Below are positions 1 to 6,020 of a DNA stretch of 8,351 nucleotides, piece after piece. The notes beneath the pieces were generated by a model, which searched no databases, was not told the DNA's origin, and worked only from the letters and a program-made list of their open reading frames with translations. The DNA is from Clostridiaceae bacterium. GTDB lineage: Bacteria > Bacillota > Clostridia > DSM-8532. The position numbers and the translations under genes are program-made. Each line of letters begins with the position of its first letter. Within the stretch, counting starts at the first letter, position 1. The stretch spans positions 1 to 8,351 of the forward strand of contig DUSJ01000330.1 of the NCBI GenBank assembly GCA_012842645.1. The letters run 5' to 3'.

Positions 1-1
1 A

Positions 2-865
2 TCATATATTTCCGGCATACACAAAATTAAGATACTTCCTGGCTACAGAGACCAGGTTCTCCAGGACTGCCCGTGGAGTCGGGGACCTGTCGAGCATTTT
101 ATACCTCGGGAAGAAGCGGGTTATATGCAGCGGGATATCGGGCGACAGGGAAGAAAGCCATTGGGACATCTTATCCATTTCTTCCGGAGAATCGTTAAGC
201 CCGGGAATAACAAGGCAGGTTACCTCCACATGACAGGCTGCTGAAGCGATTTCTATGGTTTGCTTAACAAGTTCCACATTCCCGTTGCATGTTTTCTTGT
301 AAAAATCCTGGCTGAAGCTTTTCAGGTCTATATTCATGGCGTCGATATATGGCAGGATCTCCATGAGAGGTTCTTTCTGAACATACCCGTTGGTCACGAG
401 CACATTTTTCATGCTCCTGTCCCTGATCAGCCTGCAGCAGTCAAATACGTATTCAAAATTTATAAAAGGCTCATTATAGGTGTATGCCAGCCCGATGTTC
501 CCTTCCTGCTTCAGGCTGAAAGCCTTATACACAAGGTTTTCCGGCGAAATGAATACCGTTCCCGGTTTCTGCATGGATATGCCGAAGTTCTGGCAGAAAG
601 GACATGAAAAATTACAGCCGTAGCTTCCCACAGAAAGTATATATGATCCGGGAAAGAAGCGATAAAGCGGCTTTTTTTCTATTGGGTCCAGAGCAAGGGA
701 TGAGATCTGCCCGTAACTTTCGGCATAGAGCTCCCCGCCGTTATTTGCCCGGACGCCGCAGATCCCCTTTTTATCCGGCTTTATATGACAATTATGGGGA
801 CAAAGCCTGCAATGGACGACACCGTTGCCAAGCTTCTCAAAAAACTGGGCTTTTATGCTGGTCAT
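2..865 (-). CDS. amrS: AmmeMemoRadiSam system radical SAM enzyme (AmrS-type)
   Basis: A 287-residue radical SAM protein related to pyruvate formate-lyase activating enzymes (COG1180 group). The [4Fe-4S]-SAM motif CxxxCxxC is present as C84, C88 and C91. An N-terminal cysteine cluster typical of the AmrS family precedes it (C19, C22, C26, C36). Further family marks are YTYNEPFINFEY near 128-139, LVTNGY, MNIDLKSF, PGLNDS and HITRFFPRYKM near the C-terminus. The ATG at 865 follows the stop of the upstream Memo-AMMECR1 gene by 6 bases, with AGGTAGG just upstream, so translational coupling is likely. The TGA at 4-2 closes the frame right after the conserved GNI. Longer homologues continue with a proline-glycine turn and a cysteine-pair tail, so this is either a natural short form or a slightly truncated one. 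The substrate is unknown. The family assignment is secure; activity is inferred from motifs. Confidence 0.93.
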   Translation of the reverse strand: MTSIKAQFFEKLGNGVVHCRLCPHNCHIKPDKKGICGVRANNGGELYAESYGQISSLALDPIEKKPLYRFFPGSYILSVGSYGCNFSCPFCQNFGISMQKPGTVFISPENLVYKAFSLKQEGNIGLAYTYNEPFINFEYVFDCCRLIRDRSMKNVLVTNGYVQKEPLMEILPYIDAMNIDLKSFSQDFYKKTCNGNVELVKQTIEIASAACHVEVTCLVIPGLNDSPEEMDKMSQWLSSLSPDIPLHITRFFPRYKMLDRSPTPRAVLENLVSVARKYLNFVYAGNI

Positions 866-871
866 ACTTAC

Positions 872-2260
872 CTACCTGTGGCGAATGACTTCAAAGCGTT
901 CAATAGTGTATTTTTCATTCCTGCCTATACCGGCTTTTGAAAGCGCTATTTCTATCTGATGCTCAGGCGTGTCGACACCTTCAAGGTCTGGAAGCAGAAG
1001 ACCCCTCTTGTATCCCGAGGTGACGATTACTCCATATCTTTTTGCGTCAAGCTCTTCAATACCGCTCACCGGTTCCGGGTCCCCAAGGACATCAACACTG
1101 TATATCAGGTCCTTAAGCTCGAACTCCTTTACGGGATTGAACCTTGGATCCCGGGTCCCGGCGCTGACGGCATTATGGATGATTTCCTCCGCTATATTCT
1201 TCCTTACCGGTGATATGGTTCCTATACAGCCTCGAAGCTGCCCGTGCTTCTTTATGGATACGAAGACGCCCCTTGCCTGTTCCGTCATTTCCGGGGGCAG
1301 GTGATCAGGGACCTCAAGAATTTTTCCTCTTTTCACATAGTGTTCAAGGCTTGCCCTGGCGAGGGACACATAAGGATCCTCAGCCTTGCGTGTTGCTTCT
1401 ATCTCGCTTTTGTGTTTGCATTCAATGAATGAAACAAGGTCACGGGATAGATCGTAACCGTTGACCGACAGTGCTGCTGTCATATAACCAACGCCGAAAG
1501 GCCCCTCGTGAGCCATAACGGAAGAACTCACCGACAGCCCGTTCAATGCTCCCGCCATTATAATGAAAGATCTTAACCCGCATTCCCCGGCTTTATGGCA
1601 TAGTTCCTGGTCGATTGTCAGCAGCTTTTTGAAATCAGCGTTTTTAATGGCCTCGTTGATATACTGATCAAAGACGGGACCCTCGGGAGCGAACCCGTAA
1701 GGGCCATCAGCCTTAAGCCTGTGAGACAGGTCCCCGCTTGCCACAAAGACTACATTTTTATCATAGTCGAATATGGCTTTCTGGATACAGTTGCCGAAGG
1801 TATACAGTTCCTCAAAAGAATGTCCCGATATGGAGATCCTGATAATGGTGAAATCTTTGTAGTATTTTGATATGAAATATAAAGGTATCAGGGAGCCGTG
1901 ATCCAGTTCATTGTCCCGCGAGCCTTCGCCGCCGGTATCAATACCGCAGCTGACGGCTTTTTCAACAATGGAATCGATCAGCTTTTTCTCCGTTTCGAAC
2001 TCCAGGGAGACATTTGGCGATCCGAACATCCTGAAGCTGCCTTTCATTCGGGGACTTGAAGATATATGGATATAATCGCTGTATGCCGGACCATGAGGAG
2101 TTGTAATGATTATTACTTCCGGAGCCAGATCCTTTACTTGTCTGCCAATCTCGTGATATGCCTCTATAGTGGACGAAACAGCTTTTTCTTCCCCTTTGCC
2201 CACCTCAGGAATGATCAGGGGCGGATGGGGGACGATATAGGCTTTCTTTATTTCTCCCAT
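872..2260 (-). CDS. Fused LigB/Memo-like dioxygenase-fold and AMMECR1 protein (AmmeMemoRadiSam proteins B and A)
   Basis: A 462-residue two-domain protein. Residues 1 to about 265 are a LigB/Memo-type class III extradiol dioxygenase fold: PHPPLI (H12), TPHGPAY (H56), ELDHGS (H121), SGDLSH (H180) and HEGPFGVGY (E252). H12, H56 and E252 could form the 2-His-1-Glu iron site known in LigB, with H180 as the catalytic histidine; this mapping is inferred by motif position, not by alignment. After a charged linker (about 266-293), residues 295-462 are an AMMECR1 domain with the signature LRGCIGT at 342-348 and GTRDPRF near 368-374. The ATG at 2260 is preceded by AGGAGA (2268-2273) at 7 bases. It is first in the operon, with a promoter at 2293-2321, and is followed by the radical SAM gene. 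Its reaction and substrate are unknown; separate A and B proteins are common elsewhere. Confidence 0.93.
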   Translation of the reverse strand: MGEIKKAYIVPHPPLIIPEVGKGEEKAVSSTIEAYHEIGRQVKDLAPEVIIITTPHGPAYSDYIHISSSPRMKGSFRMFGSPNVSLEFETEKKLIDSIVEKAVSCGIDTGGEGSRDNELDHGSLIPLYFISKYYKDFTIIRISISGHSFEELYTFGNCIQKAIFDYDKNVVFVASGDLSHRLKADGPYGFAPEGPVFDQYINEAIKNADFKKLLTIDQELCHKAGECGLRSFIIMAGALNGLSVSSSVMAHEGPFGVGYMTAALSVNGYDLSRDLVSFIECKHKSEIEATRKAEDPYVSLARASLEHYVKRGKILEVPDHLPPEMTEQARGVFVSIKKHGQLRGCIGTISPVRKNIAEEIIHNAVSAGTRDPRFNPVKEFELKDLIYSVDVLGDPEPVSGIEELDAKRYGVIVTSGYKRGLLLPDLEGVDTPEHQIEIALSKAGIGRNEKYTIERFEVIRHR

Positions 2261-2292
2261 AGAAACATCTCCTATTTATTTTTCTAACTTAG

Positions 2293-2321
2293 AGTATAGT
2301 GATAAACCGGACAAAGAGCAA
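2293..2321 (-). promoter_or_regulatory. Sigma-A promoter of the Memo-AMMECR1/AmrS operon
   Basis: On the minus strand the sequence reads TTGCTC (2321-2316), 17 bases, then TATACT (2298-2293). It lies about 33 bases upstream of the ATG at 2260 and of its ribosome site. Both hexamers are close to consensus and the spacing is ideal. Not experimentally supported. Confidence 0.6.
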
Positions 2322-2384
2322 CTAAAATAAGTATACTTCGTTTGGTTTTCTTTATTCCTTTGGTTACAGGCATAAACAGGGTGG

Positions 2385-2422
2385 TAAATAGAATAAAACA
2401 TGATAATATGATATTCTATTTA
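2385..2422. promoter_or_regulatory. 11-bp perfect inverted repeat upstream of the superoxide reductase gene (candidate operator or RNA hairpin)
   Basis: TAAATAGAATA (2385-2395) is the exact reverse complement of TATTCTATTTA (2412-2422), with a 16-base loop. It sits in the space between the divergent Memo-AMMECR1 and desulfoferrodoxin genes, about 30 bases before the ribosome site at 2453. Its left arm overlaps a TAAATA hexamer that could be a -10 box, preceded by TTGGTT at 2360-2365 (19 bases) or TTACAG at 2364-2369 (15 bases); neither spacing is ideal. The loop holds ATGATA twice (2400-2405 and 2408-2413). It could bind a regulator or fold in the 5' leader. It does not match the PerR or Fur consensus well. 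Confidence 0.45.
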
Positions 2423-2452
2423 TGTCAATTTCCTAAAGTTAATAGAGTGAAA

Positions 2453-2458
2453 AGGAGG
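2453..2458 (+). promoter_or_regulatory. Ribosome binding site that fixes the GTG start of the superoxide reductase
   Basis: A full AGGAGG lies 7 bases before GTG at 2466. It supports this non-ATG start; no in-frame ATG is nearby. Confidence 0.85.
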
Positions 2459-2465
2459 TTTTATT

Positions 2466-2855
2466 GTGAAAGCATATCCTGATTTCTACAGATGCAGCGT
2501 TTGCGGCAACCTGGTTGGTAAAATAGAAGACGGCGGTGGGGATATGGTCTGCTGCGGGCAGCCGATGACAAAACTTGTACCTAACACTGTCGATGCTTCA
2601 AAGGAAAAACATGTCCCGATAGCAGAAATCAACGGAGATACAGTAACAGTAAAGGTCGGTTCTGTTGCCCATCCGATGCTTGAAGAACACTATATCCAAT
2701 GGATTTGCGTCATGAGCGGCAACAGGGTGCAGAGAGTAAGCCTTTCACCAGGCCAGGAACCCATGGCAACCTTTATAGTGCCGGAATCCGGCGAAATTGA
2801 AGTCTACGAATACTGCAACCTGCATGGATTGTGGAAGACGACGATAGTAAAATAA
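2466..2855 (+). CDS. dfx: Desulfoferrodoxin, two-iron superoxide reductase
   Basis: This 129-residue protein matches desulfoferrodoxin over its whole length. The N-terminal desulforedoxin domain (about 1-37) carries the rubredoxin-like Fe(Cys)4 centre: C10, C13, C29, C30. The C-terminal neelaredoxin domain carries the catalytic Fe(His)4Cys centre: H49, H69, H75, C117 and H120, with the conserved E47-K48 pair beside the open iron position. The enzyme reduces superoxide to hydrogen peroxide in the cytoplasm without making oxygen, taking electrons from rubredoxin or a similar donor; this is established for the family. No rubredoxin gene is seen in this window. The GTG start is fixed by AGGAGG at 2453-2458. 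The gene stands alone between an inverted repeat and a terminator, so it is probably monocistronic. It diverges from the Memo-AMMECR1/AmrS operon, which may share regulation with it. Confidence 0.97.
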   Translation: MKAYPDFYRCSVCGNLVGKIEDGGGDMVCCGQPMTKLVPNTVDASKEKHVPIAEINGDTVTVKVGSVAHPMLEEHYIQWICVMSGNRVQRVSLSPGQEPMATFIVPESGEIEVYEYCNLHGLWKTTIVK

Positions 2856-2904
2856 CCCGTATAAGACATGCATAAATCCCTGAAGATCATTATCTGGACT
2901 TAAG

Positions 2905-2939
2905 AAGAGACAAGCCTTATATTCGAAGGCTTGTCTCTT
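2905..2939 (+). terminator. Rho-independent terminator after the superoxide reductase gene
   Basis: AAGAGACAAGCCTT (2905-2918) pairs perfectly with AAGGCTTGTCTCTT (2926-2939) around a 7-base loop, 50 bases after the desulfoferrodoxin stop. The following T run is short (TTT, then an AT-rich stretch), so efficiency is uncertain. Being symmetric, it might also slow transcripts arriving from the opposite DUF5412 gene. Confidence 0.8.
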
Positions 2940-3026
2940 TGCATATATAAAAATGTAAAAAATCATTTTCATTATTAAGCTGATTCACACAATAAGATAA
3001 TTGTCAAACAGCCAATTTACACAAAG

Positions 3027-3458
3027 TTACCAGGTTCTTCGGTAATCATAGATATCTTTATGGATATTTACTGTAATATTATTGATCTTAACGGTATCGT
3101 TATTTATCCACTCAACATCTACCCAATTGTCTAACAACATATCATTTATCAACCTATTATCGATATCACTGCTATTCACTTTTTGCCAAAAGATAGTTTT
3201 GGGGGCATCTTTTTGACTGGAAACCAAATTCAGATTCCCTTTAATATATGCTACTTCGCTGTTTTCAGAGTCCTTATAGACTGTTATAAATACTTGATGT
3301 TTACCATCAGGTGATTCAACTATTCGAGAAAGAAAGGTATAGTGAAATTGACTTGTATCGATCCTATAGTATTTATCATAGCAATATAGTCCAACCAGGC
3401 ATAAACATATAGTTACGATCATTACTGAAATTATAATTCTTAATGTTCTCTTTTTCAT
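3027..3458 (-). CDS. DUF5412-like membrane-anchored hypothetical protein
   Basis: A 143-residue protein with a positively charged start (MKKRTLR) and one hydrophobic segment at about 7-25, which suggests a signal anchor or uncleaved signal peptide. The rest (about 118 residues) would face outside. The visible pattern resembles DUF5412: SPDGKH near 50 at the start of a beta-rich part, IKGNLNL, a run ending in IFWQKV, then WVDVEWINNDTVKIN and a short YDYR end. The start is taken at ATG 3458, not the TTG at 3470, because that TTG overlaps the ribosome site GGAGG (3464-3468) that lies 5 bases before the ATG. A promoter is proposed at 3524-3552. The function is unknown. The family call rests on recognised pattern only and could be wrong, but the gene itself looks real. 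Confidence 0.72.
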   Translation of the reverse strand: MKKRTLRIIISVMIVTICLCLVGLYCYDKYYRIDTSQFHYTFLSRIVESPDGKHQVFITVYKDSENSEVAYIKGNLNLVSSQKDAPKTIFWQKVNSSDIDNRLINDMLLDNWVDVEWINNDTVKINNITVNIHKDIYDYRRTW

Positions 3459-3463
3459 AAATT

Positions 3464-3468
3464 CCTCC
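3464..3468 (-). promoter_or_regulatory. Ribosome binding site deciding the start of the DUF5412-like gene
   Basis: GGAGG on the minus strand, 5 bases before ATG 3458. The in-frame TTG at 3470-3468 overlaps it and so cannot be the start it serves. Confidence 0.7.
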
Positions 3469-3523
3469 AATAAAAACAGATGGCCCTATAGGCTTCCAAC
3501 TTCTTCATATTTTAAATATATTA

Positions 3524-3552
3524 ATTATACTAATAAAAATCATTAATGTTTA
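3524..3552 (-). promoter_or_regulatory. Candidate promoter of the DUF5412-like gene
   Basis: On the minus strand TAAACA (3552-3547), 17 bases, then a perfect TATAAT (3529-3524). It is 66 bases upstream of the ATG at 3458. The -35 box matches consensus at 4 of 6 positions. The surroundings are very AT-rich, so chance matches are likely. Confidence 0.45.
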
Positions 3553-3583
3553 CAAGATATATTATAATCAGAGGTTTTTGTCA

Positions 3584-3611
3584 TTGCATCGAAAGAACGA
3601 TATGGTAAAAT
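3584..3611 (+). promoter_or_regulatory. Extended -10 promoter left from a decayed acetyltransferase gene
   Basis: TTGCAT (3584-3589), 16 bases, TAAAAT (3606-3611), with TGG just before the -10 box as in extended -10 promoters. It is followed by a ribosome-site-like AAGGAGA at 3655-3661. The gene it served is now a remnant, and the next intact gene starts at 3943. Confidence 0.5.
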
Positions 3612-3668
3612 AGATGAAAATAATTGTAAATTTATTATGTTTATCAGCTAAGATAAGGAGACAGGTCC

Positions 3669-3903
3669 ATAGATAAGGCAGGTAGTTAAGGAATGTAGGA
3701 TATATTTCTGCAGCTTATGTGTCGGAAGGATCAAGAGGCAGGGGTATAATCAAAAAACTTGAATCAAAAGCTTTAGATTTTTTGCAGGGTTAAGGTTGAA
3801 GTATGTTGAGTTACATTATGTTGCAAAAAATCTGTTAGCAAAAGAATGCTGGAAAAGACTTGAGTATGAGATTTACAGGGAGCAGGCAAGAAAAAGGATT
3901 TAA
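3669..3903 (+). pseudogene. Decayed GNAT acetyltransferase (N-terminal part deleted, frameshifted)
   Basis: From 3698 one frame reads GYISAAYVSEGSRGRGI, then KKLESKALDFLQ, which is the strand and acetyl-CoA loop (RGRG) of a GNAT domain. It then hits TAA at 3791. The match resumes in another frame at 3796 with LKYVELHYVAKN, LLAKECWKRLEYEIYREQ and a stop at 3901-3903, which is the usual NxxAxxxWxxxGY end of GNAT proteins with the glycine changed to glutamate. The frame change equals loss of one base or gain of two. Upstream, AAGGAGA (3655-3661) sits 8 bases before ATA GAT AAG at 3669, which looks like a former ATG start changed to ATA. Only about six codons then remain before a stop, so most of the N-terminal half is gone. 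Decay is well supported; the exact start is inferred. Confidence 0.75.
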
Positions 3904-3942
3904 GGATTTGACCAAGATATTGTTTGTTGGGAGATCGATTGA

Positions 3943-4524
3943 ATGCATGTTTTTATAGTTTATTGTCATCCGGGTAAAGACTCATTTGCAAAAGTTGTTT
4001 GTAATGAATTCATAAAAGGTCTTGAGGATTCAGGTCATACATATGAGATCTCAGACCTGTATGAAATGGGATTCAGTTCGGATTTGACAGAAGCAGAGTA
4101 TTACAGGGAATCGAATTACAGGATGGACCTGCCGGTTTCGGATGACGTTGCACAAGAACAGGAAAAAATCAACCGGTCCGACGCTATAGTATTCATCTAT
4201 CCTGTTTTTTGGACAGATGTGCCGGCCAAACTGAAGGGATGGTTCGACAGGGTATGGACATATGGATTTGCATATGGCGAAAACAGGACCATGAAAAAAC
4301 TAAAAAAGGCCTTATTCATTTGCATAGCGGGGAATACGGCTGAACATCTGGACCGGTACGGACATATTAAGAGCATGGAAACGGTCATGCTGGGAGACAG
4401 GATATTTGACAGGGCTGACGAAAGCAAGATGATTGTTCTGGACGGCATGGCCCCGTCCACGAAGCGGACCGAAAACTGGAAAAAGCATCTGAAAACCTCA
4501 TATGAAGCTGGAATAAACATATGA
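3943..4524 (+). CDS. Flavodoxin-fold NAD(P)H oxidoreductase (NQO/MdaB/KefF-like)
   Basis: A 193-residue protein with the full length and order of the Flavodoxin_2 (NAD(P)H:quinone oxidoreductase) family. Seen are the first strand and phosphate-binding loop (MHVFIVYCHPGKDSFA, 1-16), a strand at DAIVFIYP followed by the flavin-contacting VFWTDVPAKLKGWFDRV (88-104), WTYGFAYG (105-112) and a later FICIAGN strand. Members bind FMN or FAD and reduce quinones or other electrophiles by two-electron transfer from NAD(P)H in the cytoplasm; the true substrate here is unknown. ATG 3943 has GGGAG at 3929-3933, 9 bases upstream. No promoter is obvious directly before it, so the surviving promoter of the decayed GNAT gene at 3584-3611 may transcribe it. 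Its stop overlaps the ATGATGAGG that begins the next short open frame. Confidence 0.88.
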   Translation: MHVFIVYCHPGKDSFAKVVCNEFIKGLEDSGHTYEISDLYEMGFSSDLTEAEYYRESNYRMDLPVSDDVAQEQEKINRSDAIVFIYPVFWTDVPAKLKGWFDRVWTYGFAYGENRTMKKLKKALFICIAGNTAEHLDRYGHIKSMETVMLGDRIFDRADESKMIVLDGMAPSTKRTENWKKHLKTSYEAGINI

Positions 4525-4528
4525 TGAG

Positions 4529-4627
4529 GTGGATAATCCGTTCAGGTATTCCGATGATTTAAACAGGATGCTGATATTCTTCCTGGTGATCCTTAATCCT
4601 GGCAGATTGATATCTTCAACAATATAA
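4529..4627 (+). other. Short open frame, possible gene remnant
   Basis: A 32-codon frame from GTG at 4529 to TAA at 4625-4627 reads VDNPFRYSDDLN, then a hydrophobic stretch RMLIFFLVILNPGRLISS. Its composition looks protein-like, but the length suggests a fragment. A second, shorter frame starts at ATG 4524 (12 codons). I recognise neither. The rest of this 124-base gap before the next gene shows no hairpin or promoter. Confidence 0.25.
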
Positions 4628-4636
4628 ACTGGCATA

Positions 4637-4643
4637 GTGAGGT
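4637..4643 (+). promoter_or_regulatory. Ribosome binding site deciding the start at 4649
   Basis: GTGAGGT lies just before ATG 4649. The in-frame GTG at 4637 is part of this site rather than a start codon. Confidence 0.6.
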
Positions 4644-4648
4644 CTGGT

Positions 4649-5359
4649 ATGAAAATCCTGGCTGTTGACGAGTATAACAATGAAGGACATTTGATCCATG
4701 CAATCAACTATATTGGAGCATATGTAAGGGGCAAAACAAGGGAAGAGGCCCTGGCCAAATTCGAATCTGAGATTCGGCAGTACGCGGCCTGGCTGGGTAT
4801 GAGCATGGATGACTCTCCATGTTCCATTACCATCATCCAGGAGAAATTCAGTGAACTTAAGGTATCCGATGCGGACACGGATGTGATTTTTGACAGCGAG
4901 ATCCCGCCCCTGTCGAAGGAAGAATATTTGAATCTGAAATCAATCGCGCTGAAATCAGCGATGGATTTTCAAACTCTTTACGATTCAATCCCTGATAAGA
5001 CCGGGACTGTTCTTGCCCCTCGAAAAACATTTTACGGCAATGTTCCAATCACGGCGCAGGAAATGTACAATCATACGAAGAATGTTAACAACTACTATTT
5101 CGGTGAAATCTGCGTACCTGCTGAAAATGTGCCGGATATTTACACCTGCAGGGCAAAAGCGTTTGAAACGCTGGAATCCCAGCCTGGTTACCTGGAAAAT
5201 AAAATGTTTGACGGCAGTTACGGTGAGCAATGGACGCTGAGAAAGGTATGCCGCAGGTTCATATGGCATGACCGCATCCATGCAAAAGCCATGTACAGGA
5301 TGGCAGTCAGACTGTGCGGCGCAGAAAAAATAAAAAACCCCTTTCATTTCGTGTTATAA
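4649..5359 (+). CDS. DinB-like metal-binding protein with HicB-like N-terminal part
   Basis: A 236-residue protein I do not recognise by name. The N-terminal part (about 1-55: MKILAVDEYNNEGHLIHAIN, then GKTREEALAKFESEIRQY) resembles the small HicB-type fold with the usual GKTREEAL turn. The C-terminal part (about 90-225) looks like a DinB/YfiT-type four-helix bundle: a helix with MYNHTKNVNNYYF (H142) and a later helix with RFIWHDRIHAKAMYRMA (H207, H211 as HxxxH), which together would give the usual three-histidine metal site. DinB-like proteins include thiol-dependent transferases and many uncharacterised stress proteins. The start is taken at ATG 4649, because GTGAGGT at 4637-4643 lies 6 bases upstream; the in-frame GTG at 4637 is that ribosome site. 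The domain calls are by eye. Fusion of these two parts is unusual but may be a known clostridial family. Confidence 0.6.
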   Translation: MKILAVDEYNNEGHLIHAINYIGAYVRGKTREEALAKFESEIRQYAAWLGMSMDDSPCSITIIQEKFSELKVSDADTDVIFDSEIPPLSKEEYLNLKSIALKSAMDFQTLYDSIPDKTGTVLAPRKTFYGNVPITAQEMYNHTKNVNNYYFGEICVPAENVPDIYTCRAKAFETLESQPGYLENKMFDGSYGEQWTLRKVCRRFIWHDRIHAKAMYRMAVRLCGAEKIKNPFHFVL

Positions 5360-5375
5360 GTGAATCCTATATGGC

Positions 5376-5380
5376 GGGAG
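5376..5380 (+). promoter_or_regulatory. Ribosome binding site pointing to ATG 5387, out of frame with the main reading frame
   Basis: GGGAG lies 6 bases before ATG 5387. From that ATG a 38-codon frame runs to TGA at 5501-5503, while the long frame below begins at 5403 one frame away and has no ribosome site. This mismatch is the basis of the suspected frameshift. Confidence 0.5.
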
Positions 5381-5402
5381 TTACTTATGGGCATGCATTT
5401 AT

Positions 5403-6008
5403 TTGTTCAAACCCTCTACAACAAGACTTATTCCAAATTTGTACCACATTATTATGCCAGTATATGTACTATTAATGTCGGCGTTTCTTGGTGTGTATAT
5501 TGAAAGGATCACGGAGACACACATCCAGACTTTGGCCGCCCTGGAGGACAGCTATGGAGTATTGCTCGTCCAGACGTTTCTTGACGATGATTTCAAAAAA
5601 CACTGGACTGTCGGAAAAGACAATTGCGGCCTGGAAATCAGATTAAGGCGGAAAGGGATCATTGACTGCTGCAATAATGACTTGTTCTCTGATATTATTG
5701 ATCCGGGGACGTATGACCTTGTAGGCAGATACCAGGTATCGATAGGAAACAGGACCTTTGATACAGTGCGGCTGGTACTGATAGCATGTGACGGCCAGGT
5801 AACCGATTTTTTCATTGACAGTGAAGGGAAGGAAATATTGCACAGATTCTGGGTTTTGGACAGTTGGGGCTATGATGACGATATTAAGCTTCCATACAGT
5901 ATCCGCTGGCCCCATGGGGAAGTTATGTCCCTGAACGGTGAAAAACGGGTATGTACTACATATGTTATCCCGGAATATGTTTTAAATCCTAAAACTTATT
6001 TAAAATAA
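5403..6008 (+). CDS. Hypothetical protein with probable frameshift near its start
   Basis: The long frame gives 201 residues that I do not recognise. It is rich in charged beta-strand-like segments: LVGRYQVSIGNRTFDTVRL, then a strand ending in ITDFF-like VTDFFIDSEGKE, an HRFWVLDSWG motif and an IRWPHGEV turn. Cysteines cluster at CG near 75 and DCC near 88. The only starts in frame are TTG 5403 and internal ATGs at 5454 and 5475, none with a ribosome site. By contrast ATG 5387, in another frame, has GGGAG and reads MGMHLFVQTLYNKTYSKFVP before ending at 5503. The likeliest reading is a single-base change between about 5440 and 5500 that splits one gene, making the first 15-25 residues of the long frame artificial. 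A hydrophobic stretch (residues 13-32) in the long frame may then not be a true membrane segment. Alternatively it starts at an internal ATG. Confidence 0.55.
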   Translation: MFKPSTTRLIPNLYHIIMPVYVLLMSAFLGVYIERITETHIQTLAALEDSYGVLLVQTFLDDDFKKHWTVGKDNCGLEIRLRRKGIIDCCNNDLFSDIIDPGTYDLVGRYQVSIGNRTFDTVRLVLIACDGQVTDFFIDSEGKEILHRFWVLDSWGYDDDIKLPYSIRWPHGEVMSLNGEKRVCTTYVIPEYVLNPKTYLK

Positions 6009-6020
6009 CAGGAGATCATT

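Noticed and set aside
2905..2939. Attachment site or insertion-sequence end, because of the long perfect arms
   Set aside because: Position after a stop codon, stem length and a 7-base loop fit a terminator; no transposase or target duplication is present.
2745..2972. 75-codon minus-strand frame over the end of the superoxide reductase gene
   Set aside because: It lies opposite a confidently identified gene and across its terminator, with no start signal.
3563..3568. Perfect TATAAT on the plus strand
   Set aside because: No -35 box at 16-18 bases; the surrounding DNA is so AT-rich that such hexamers are expected. The promoter at 3584-3611 is better formed.
3613..3675. Short open frame beginning ATG AAA ATA ATT just after the promoter at 3584-3611
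   Set aside because: No ribosome site and only 20 codons; the space is better explained as the leader of the decayed acetyltransferase gene.
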